Source: Nemertoderma westbladi (Eukaryota > Xenacoelomorpha > Nemertodermatida > Nemertodermatidae). From it: DNA of 33,676 bases. Location of the stretch: the NCBI GenBank assembly GCA_032718475.1, contig JAUCBJ010002387.1, positions 1-33,676 of the forward strand, written 5' to 3'. Shown piece by piece: positions 27,465-33,676 of the stretch. The notes below the pieces were generated by a model. It saw nothing but the letters and a program-made list of their open reading frames with translations. It ran no database searches and had not been told where the DNA came from. A program made the position numbers and the translations under genes. Every line of letters starts with the position of its first letter. The first letter of the stretch is position 1.

Positions 27465-27675
27465 TCGCGGTTGTTTATCACTAAAGGCTGTAGAAATTTC
27501 GCACTGTTGTGTCCCTAGGCAAGACACTTTAGACATTAGTGCCTACGTCAACCCAGCGGTATAATGGGAACCTGGCTTTGCTGGGGTAATGATAATAAAA
27601 GCGCTTTGAGGATGCTGAGCGTAGAAAAGCGCTATATAAATAACCAATATTATTATTATTATTATTATTATTACA
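27465..27675 (+). mobile_element. L2-type 3' tail (SINE or LINE end) with (ATT)n
   Basis: GTTGTGTCCCTAGGCAAGAC begins a block found in many marine animal repeats; it continues with CCAGCGGTATAATGGGAACC and ends in AAAGCGCTTTGAGG ... GTAGAAAAGCGCTATATAAA, then a short spacer and an ATT microsatellite at 27649-27673. The AGCGCTTT/AAAAGCGCT pair forms the conserved 3' stem-loop recognised by L2-clade reverse transcriptases, and is shared by L2 LINEs and L2-mobilised SINEs (for example V-SINEs). No Pol III boxes were seen at its 5' side, so it may be a 5'-truncated LINE. Confidence 0.75.
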
Positions 27676-27780
27676 TGCTACATCTTATTTTTGTGTTTAT
27701 TAGGATAAGAACATGCAAACACAACTATTTAGAGGGTAGCCACTATGTGTTGTGACTTAACATCACCCCCCACAACCTGC

Positions 27781-27833
27781 TTTCTCTCCAGCAACCCGTT
27801 CAGCAGTTTTCTCTCCAGCAACCTGTTCAGCAG
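27781..27833. repeat. 26/27-bp tandem duplication
   Basis: TTTCTCTCCAGCAACCCGTT + CAGCAG is followed by a copy with one substitution and one extra T. On the minus strand it translates as two LLNxLLERK repeats in an open frame (27729-27850). Confidence 0.85.
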
Positions 27834-27847
27834 ATTTTTAGTTATGG

Positions 27848-28113
27848 TACTACTAGGATCGGCATGCTGCATTGCAGCTGCATTTTTAAGAATGCTGTGC
27901 CGGCTTGTCAACAAAATTGCACCGCCACAACTCCCTATCACCCATGACCTTTGCTAGATCATCCGCGTCTTTAAGGCCAGTGTCCTTTAAGATGCGTCTC
28001 AAGAAAGTCATGGGCTGTCCACCATGCTTATTCACTCCATGAGGCTGCCAAAGTACAAGATTATGCACTGGCTGGTCCTCACGGCGAAAGCAATGTCCTG
28101 CAAAGCGGAGGCG
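27848..28113 (-). mobile_element. LINE family X, copy C: 3'-terminal 266 bp
   Basis: On the minus strand it starts at CGCCTCCGCTTTGCAGGACA and matches copy B to the shared 3' end CCTAGTAGTA. The RT tail (60 codons from MHNLVLWQPHGVNK) is open to the same stop; I see one changed residue relative to copy B in that segment (ANVMGD to AKVMGD). No target-site duplication is evident between GCCACATAATTG and ATGGTAC flanks. Extreme 5' truncation is typical of LINEs. Confidence 0.85.
27886..28113 (-). pseudogene. LINE X RT tail fragment
   Basis: Frame: RLRFAGHCFRREDQPVHN-type tail followed by LVLWQPHGVNKHGGQPMTFL and GDRELWRCNFVDKPAQHS, then the stop shared with copies A and B. It has no catalytic residues. 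Beyond its truncated end the minus strand continues as CETYPEFKRKHKSNRQSMYS (28114-28223), coding-like but unrecognised, which may be host sequence hit by the insertion. Confidence 0.8.
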
Positions 28114-29739
28114 GCCACATAATTGTGGTGGTAGGTGACATACTTGTGCTGGAGAACCGAATACATAGATTGTCTATTTGATTTATGCTTGCGCTTAAAC
28201 TCAGGATACGTTTCACATATCAAAGCTGCTATTGAACTTAAATAGGTAACATTTTGACATTCGAAATCATAGACACTTCTGATATAAGTTGGTATAAGGT
28301 ATAATTTTTGGTATTAATGCCATTTGTACACTCCTCCACATTTGCCAATTTTCAAATTCATTCGGAATTTTTCATTGGAAGTAGCAGACTGAACTCAATT
28401 TGAAATGAAGGTTCTATCTATATAGTCTGAACTGCAGCAGACCTTTAAACATCTTGGACACTGAATCAACTAGGGATTCACCACGTTTCTACAACATATC
28501 TCCTCTGCAACACTTTCATTATTTTTACTCGCCCCACTATACAGGTAAAGTCCTCTTAAATCCCTTTTTTACAACCATTGACACCGCATATTCAATGAAC
28601 GCATTGATTTAATTTTATGTATTTCAGTTGTTGTTGTAAATTATAACACAAAGATGAATTTGGAATTATAAACACATCACACACGCTCGTCCTCTGCCAA
28701 TCTCTACTTACAACACGAGTTTAAGAAAAGCCACAAAATTTACGTATAACACAGGCTGGGCCAGAAAAATATTTTATAATAAATGTCCCTGTGAACTCGA
28801 TGATGAATATCACCACAGAATTCAAATGTGATAAAACGAGTGATATCCATTGCTATTCCTCCATACACACTGACCTATACAAATTCTTGGAAGACTCTTT
28901 GCGTGTAGTTTCATTTTTCTTTATGCAGGTTTATTAGATAGCAGAATTGAAGTGCTTACTTACCCTTCAATTAATCAATGTTAAATATATTGACTGATAC
29001 TAACTTATACTTACATACATCTTTATTTATCTATATCAAACATACCGTACTTTTGAAATATGTACTAATTATTAATTACAGACGTAATAGTATATTATTG
29101 GTGAACCTGTGCGAAATGTTTATTTCATGTATTATTATGGTCGATAAATATATAATATAATAATATATGAGGTTTGATATTGGAGTATATGAAGTTCGCA
29201 AGGTTCACTCAGAGATGAATACTGTTACCGAAACTGTTTTTTTAATGTTTTATATTATACAAATCTATTATAGTATAACAGTCAATATGATTTAGATAGC
29301 TACTATTTAATCTCTGCCTGATTCATACAAATAAATATTACTCACAATCATAAATCTCAGAAGTTCATTCTCTATCAATTGAAACTGGCACTGGGAAAAT
29401 GCTGCAGTTTGCAACTAAACTATTACCAAAATGTGATATTTTTAAATAGCATTTGAATCTACAATCTCCAACAAACCAATTTTGTAATTTTTTACCAAAA
29501 ATTTACACATGTTGTTAAATATTTCAGCTATAACAATGGAAATCATAAACGTGGTCATAGGGGGATTAAGCATCACCCAGTCATAATTTGAGCCAAATTT
29601 CATAAGAAGTTGTTCATTTTTAGAAAAGCCTTTGCATTTTTAAATTTAAGGGTAATTTTGTCCATTGAAATGTTAGGATGCGCACAACCCCACTAAATTT
29701 TGTTGTGGGTCAGTGATTTCCTTTCTATAGTCCGTTTAC
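28114..29739. other. Stretch without a recognisable gene
   Basis: 28114-28223 (minus) has a short coding-like frame (see copy C). The remainder is AT-rich without motifs; the 60-codon plus frame at 28978 looks like chance. No transposon ends noticed. Confidence 0.35.
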
Positions 29740-30425
29740 TCATTTGACAGAGTCATGTCTGTCTGTCATTGCTGTCTGTCGTCTGTCTGTCAAAATATAA
29801 CCAACAGCTGAACAAACAAACAGACAATGTGGATGACATCAAACACGAAAACTGACATCGGAAATGAAATCACCAACCATGAAAACGGCTCATAACAACA
29901 TTTTTAGCTAGTTGGTATGCATTCCTATTACTTTGACAGACAGGTCGCTGGGCAGACAGAAAAACTGACAGACAGACAGTAGGTTTTGTTAAAAGTGAAA
30001 ACTGACGTCTGAAATGAAATCAGCAACCAGAATAACCTCCATAACAAAACTTTTATCTAGTTGGAATGCTTTCCTTATATTTTGACAGACGGACATACAG
30101 ACAGACAGACAATCAGACATAATAGACTTCACTAAAAATGAAAACTGACTTCGGAAATGAAATCAGCGACCAAAAAACCAAACAAAAAGTTTCAGCTATG
30201 TGGTATGATGTCCTTATATTTTGATAGACAGATCGTCGGACAGAATCTAGACGGATTGACAGACGGACATAGAGACATAATAGTATTCGTTAAAAGTGAA
30301 AACTGATGTTGGAATGAAATCAGCGACCAGGAAAACCCCCATAACATAACTTTTACCTAGAAAGAATGCTTTTGTTATATTTTGACAGACAAACCTTTGA
30401 CGAGAAACACAATCCCAGACAGACA
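29740..30425. repeat. ~150-bp minisatellite with GACA core, four copies
   Basis: Anchor GAAAACTGACNTCNGAAATG occurs at 29847, 29997, 30140 and 30298 (spacing 150, 143 and 158). Each unit then has AAATCAGCRACCA, a CATAACA...TTTTANCTAG segment, GGAATGCTTTCCTTATATTT and a run of GACAGACA-type tetranucleotides of variable length. Length differences come mainly from the tetranucleotide part. Confidence 0.85.
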
Positions 30426-30631
30426 GTTTTCATAGAAATTAACGTAGAGTAAGGTTACGATTATCACTCATAACTTTTGAACTACTACATTAGCTATTAA
30501 CAAACGGTTTGAAGTTTTGAAATCCTCATAAAAATCTGCACCTGCATCTGGGATTGAAAATGAAAATTCGAATATTTTTCTGAATTAGTCAACCCAGTCA
30601 ACGCACTCTACAGGCCATAACAAATACACAG

Positions 30632-31460
30632 ATGGCACCAGAAATTCAGAGTCAGGCAACAATGCCATGTTGTATGGGTGGGTGGTCTAGGGATACCTTC
30701 TATTACAGAAACGGCCACTGTGGCATATCTAGCCGCTCTGAGTGGCAATCAACCATTGATAAATCTTACATGAGGCAGCAGCATAATGCACCCATTATAA
30801 CATCATACTATAGAGCTATGGAAAACCTTTCAAAATCAAATGACCCACCAGAGTTCAACCATAAACAAAGGATCTGGATTGTACCCATTGCTAAAGTAAA
30901 GTTTGCATATCTTCTAAACAATTATACCCTACCTAAAACAGCCCACATTTTGGTTCCCAAGCTGTTGTAGCTAGAGACTGGCTAAATGCCCTTCCTTCTT
31001 GTACCTAGGCCTGCACGTGCACATTTCTGATGAGGAATTTGGAATGGCAGTGGCTCTACGACTGGTTGCACCAGTTTGCACTTCACTTACTACACCCTTG
31101 AGTGTGTGGAGCTGTCATAGACTCCTCAGCCCTCCAATGCATAGTTTCCGGTTGGAGACTATGTGATCTTCCGGGCTTTGCAGTCAGCAAATATACCGTC
31201 AACCATAGAACAATATGGCATATGTCGGGATGATGGCAAGAGGCCAGGTGGTGTTACCATGCTCCCATGCTCTAATGGGAAACATTACTTTAGATTTCAC
31301 CTGCTCACACCGCCTAGCCCCCCCCCCCCCCCCCCCCCCCCCCCTCTTCCTCTGGAATCGCCATGAAAGAGGGATCACAAGTTGCCAAGCTTACTGAGGT
31401 CAGAAAAACCAAAGAAATGCTCCAAGTTCTTAACAATTATTCTATCTAGTCCTTTATGCC
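30632..31460 (+). pseudogene. Retroelement-associated protein relic with 'RPDG...DFT' block
   Basis: Pieces in changing frames: 30632-30968 ends with KQRIWIVPIAKVKFAYLLNN; about 30980-31010 reads VVARDWLNALPSC; then LHVHISDEEFGMAVALRLVA with PVCTSLTTP; 31163-31310 reads IFRALQSANIPSTIEQYGIC and RDDGKRPGGVTMLPCSNGKH; then DFTCSH before a poly-C run, and GSQVAKLTEVRKTKEMLQVL after it. I recognise 'AWLNALPxxxxGL...VALRLGxxxCxPH...(N)xxIxRAL..AxxPxxxEPxGLxRxDGKRPDGxTxxPWxxGKxLxWDxTxxDTxAxS' from RT-associated proteins of marine invertebrates. The RPDG...WDxT order recalls PD-(D/E)xK endonucleases (inference). In this copy the Pro-Asp is changed to Pro-Gly. The 13131-13560 relic covers the next downstream block of the same protein type. 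Confidence 0.6.
31318..31344. repeat. Poly-C tract (27 C) within the pseudogene
   Basis: The tract sits where the family has a short Leu-Ala-Pro-Ser-type stretch; coding-like sequence resumes on the other side. It appears to be an expansion of a few C within the old frame. The proline-rich plus frames over it are artefacts of the homopolymer. Confidence 0.9.
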
Positions 31461-32167
31461 ATTATAATGTCCATCTAGTTTGCTGTATGAAACTTTCCAA
31501 TATATTTGTCCCCATTTTATTATACATATTTTCAGTTTATTCAGTATTTTCATACCAATTTTTATAGAACATATATTCAATGGGAGAGTACATATTTTCG
31601 AGTTTAGGCCTTGATATCAAACCAATTTTTATAGAACATATAATATTGTATTTAATATGATTAAAATAGATTGTATAATTATGTTGTACTGGTAAGTTAT
31701 TATTACTTTATCGGATCGATACAATGGTTAATATTATTTAATATTATTTGGAGTTTATTTATACTTTTGTTACATTATGTCAACAGTCAACTTAACAGTG
31801 TTCTGGTGAATTACTCGTAAACGTTGCGGCCTACTAGGACGGACTCGCTGCAAGGTCCTCAATAACATGGAAACAACTTAAATTACCGTATTCCAGAATG
31901 TATTATTTCCATTTATATTAATGCGTACTGGTTTATTCAATAAAGCATCACTGTGGGGCGAGCGACGAAAGTAAGCGAGCTTAGCATACAGGTACCACTA
32001 ACTCAATCGGTGTGTCTGTTGTTCTGTTGTGTTCAATTTTAAACGTTAATAACTCAGCCAAATCTTAATGAAATATATCAAAACTTGTTACAGATGTAGT
32101 CTGGCAAAAGTTTAGAAATTTGCGTGAATGTTGTTGAAGTTGAATTTCCGTGTGGCCTTCGAGAACC
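31461..32167. other. Stretch without a gene
   Basis: CCAATTTTTATAGAACATAT occurs twice (31556 and 31622), a small local repeat. At 31956-31985 GCGAGCGACGAAAGTAAGCG and AGC form a short purine-rich inverted pattern seen again, loosely, at 33450 (CTCGCTGCGCTCGCTC). The MITE at 32170 is inserted at the right edge. Confidence 0.35.
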
Positions 32168-32169
32168 TA

Positions 32170-32388
32170 AAGGCCATGATACACCACAGGAGCGGCGAGT
32201 GGCAGCGGCGGGCGGCCGCGGAGAGTGGCCGATGTGAGCGGCGACTTTTAATATGATACACTATAGGAGCGGCAAGCGGCAGCAGCCATTTGTGGTGTAT
32301 CATCACCCATAGAAAATAATGTATTCTATTTTTAAAAAGTGGCCGCTGGCCGCGGCCACTCGCCGCTCCTGTGGTGTATCATGGCCTT
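32170..32388. mobile_element. MITE with perfect 34-bp terminal inverted repeats
   Basis: Left end AAGGCCATGATACACCACAG + GAGCGGCGAGTGGC is matched exactly in inverted orientation at 32355-32388. TA lies directly outside both ends (32168-32169 and 32389-32390), consistent with a TA target duplication as in Tc1/mariner-type elements, but because TA is self-complementary the border could be read otherwise. The interior (151 bp) contains a second, imperfect copy of the end motif (ATGATACACTATAGGAGCGG near 32252) and an inverted GGTGTATCAT at about 32293. No coding frame. Perfect ends imply recent insertion. Confidence 0.9.
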
Positions 32389-32390
32389 TA

Positions 32391-33302
32391 AATAATAGCA
32401 GTTAATTAGTTAATTAAGTTGAATAGGGTAAAACAGCATTTTCAACCTTCCTGTTAAAGGATATTAATTATTTTCTAGTATAAGATTTAAATAATTATAC
32501 TTAAAAATTATACAACTGTATTCCCCATACCCCATTCCATTATAGTTTTTAATTAGTCCAAGAGATGTGCTTTAAGAAATGCGTTTTTAATTGATCTAAA
32601 CGTAATTAAGTTAAAATGCATTACTATACTTCCAGCTCCATCATTCATTGGCATTCATTGATATTGCCTAGTAGATGGGAACCAGTCCAATCATCTCACC
32701 ACTACTACTTGGTAACGGGTAAATTACTGTGTAACTAATAAGCCAGTCTGCTTTATCTTGCAAAATGATTGGCCTAGTGATTCTTCAGAATATTTAGCTA
32801 AATAATTTCGTTGAGGGGTTGACATGATAAATTAATATTTCAGTATCAATACTATCGGCAAATTAGGTAAGTTTTAAGTTCAAATAGGTAGGTTTTAATA
32901 ATTTTTACAAGTTGGTTTGCCTCCACACCTAAAAATCTATTACTTTTAAATCACAATTTCCTGTCAATAGCTCTGCCTTTCATTAATCCTCTGTGCTGTA
33001 GGTGTGGTGCATATTAAGAGGGCGGTTGAAGCGAGGAGGGAACTTTCCTCTCTTCTTTGATTGATTTATTCTAATTGGCGGTTTGGTTAAACTTCTTAAT
33101 TATTTATTTCAATTTATTAAGTACCAATTTTCAATATTGGTATAGAATTGCTCAATTTTAATCTGTTTCTGATAACTGAGCCTCGTCCTGCGCGAAGGCC
33201 CCACGAACGTGTTTGCATAATGCGTGCGTCCAGTTTGAAATGACGGGACTAACTATTGTATGTAAATAATAAATTGTTTAACCTTGTAAGACTGTATTCC
33301 AT
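32391..33302. other. Stretch without a gene
   Basis: AT-rich sequence with short TTAATTAGTTAATTAAG palindromic runs at about 32402. No coding frame, RNA gene or element end recognised before the hairpin. Confidence 0.35.
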
Positions 33303-33436
33303 ACACATATAATGTAACAAAATTACATACACCAATGCTTGCAAAGGTTACTTTTCAGCGTTAAAGAAGAGTCTTTAACCCTGAAAAGTAACCTTTGCAA
33401 GCAATGGTGTATGTAATTTTGTTACATTATATGTGT
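33303..33436. repeat. Near-perfect hairpin: 65-bp arms, 4-base loop
   Basis: 33303-33367 pairs with 33372-33436, with only two mismatches (33335/33404 and 33359/33380) and the loop AGAG. The arms start ACACATATAATGTAACAAAA and contain CTTGCAAAGGTTACTTTTCA. Transcription would give a long dsRNA hairpin. It may be a foldback MITE, a palindromic inverted duplication or, less likely, a small-RNA precursor. No clear target-site duplication was found. Confidence 0.95.
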
Positions 33437-33676
33437 TTATTATGTAAACCTCCCTCGCTGCGCTCGCTCGGTATATAAATAAAAAATCAGCTGCAAAATG
33501 CTACTTTGCACACAATGATGTAAATAGTTATTGCCTTTCTGTATTGTAAATTATTATTTAGAATTGAGATTAGGAATTTATCGGAATATAACAGATTAAA
33601 TTTATTGATACCTAATAAAATAAATCTCTTAATACCACTCATAAATATATATTTATTTTGTACAGTACAGTGTTCT
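33437..33676. other. Window end without a gene
   Basis: AT-rich. CTCGCTGCGCTCGCTCGG at 33456-33473 is followed by TATATAAATAAA. No exon or element end recognised. Confidence 0.3.

Noticed and set aside
29740-30425. CRISPR-like array
   Set aside because: Units are ~150 bp with variable tetranucleotide stretches, spacers are homologous to each other and the DNA is clearly animal; it is a minisatellite.
31163-31397. Proline-rich proteins over the poly-C tract
   Set aside because: The proline runs come from the homopolymer; the flanking sequence belongs to a broken retroelement protein.

Overview
The window reads as nuclear DNA of a marine invertebrate animal. It is AT-rich, nearly gene-empty by ordinary standards, and full of decayed non-LTR retrotransposons, SINEs, MITE-like inverted repeats, minisatellites and relics of multicopy protein families that I know mainly from invertebrate deuterostomes, molluscs and cnidarians. 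Splice-acceptor-like sites, tRNA-derived SINEs with Pol III boxes and an L2-type 3' tail exclude a prokaryote. An echinoderm or hemichordate would fit, but the sequence alone does not settle the taxon. I see no rRNA gene, functional tRNA gene or CRISPR array, and no intact host gene that I can name.

Layout. 1-3312: no gene; a ~115-bp and a ~286-bp tandem duplication and many TACCGGTA palindromes. 3313-6172: LINE copy A (family 'X' here), split by a 1.73-kb insertion that carries only a LINE-type ORF1. 6616-8640 (minus): broken gene of a multicopy invertebrate family, with a 271-bp tandem duplication over its 5' exon. 10203-10487: tRNA-derived SINE. 10935-11690: Ty3/gypsy RT scrap abutting a DUF7869-like pseudogene on the other strand. 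11819-14649: poly-C tract, a widely spaced structured inverted repeat pair, a 140-bp minisatellite and two retroelement 3' ends. 15300-16380: GACA/GTCT-rich minisatellite with an RT tail relic. 16385-20924 (minus): a LINE with overlapping ORF1 and ORF2, interrupted in ORF1 by a fresh LINE X copy B (19375-20793) flanked by a 16-bp target-site duplication. 21784-25341: tandem duplications, a cluster of CACCGGTGCTCAATCCGC-like motifs, an eroded multicopy-family pseudogene and a tRNA-derived SINE relic. 25342-27460: unassigned, promoter-like sequence. 27465-28113: L2-type 3' tail and LINE X copy C. 29740-30425: ~150-bp minisatellite. 30632-31460: another retroelement-associated pseudogene with a poly-C tract inside its coding frame. 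32170-32388: a MITE with perfect 34-bp terminal repeats. 33303-33436: a near-perfect 65-bp-arm hairpin.

How it fits together. There is no pathway here; the logic is stratigraphic. LINE X (three copies sharing the 3' end CCTAGTAGTA, with no poly-A) inserted into an older LINE, and one LINE X copy was itself hit by an ORF1-only element. Short tandem duplications of unrelated sequence recur throughout. The most interesting items are the ORF1-only insertion, the datable LINE-in-LINE insertion, the structured inverted repeat pair and the two young foldback elements near the right end. Family assignments come from recognising motifs by eye; no database search was run.
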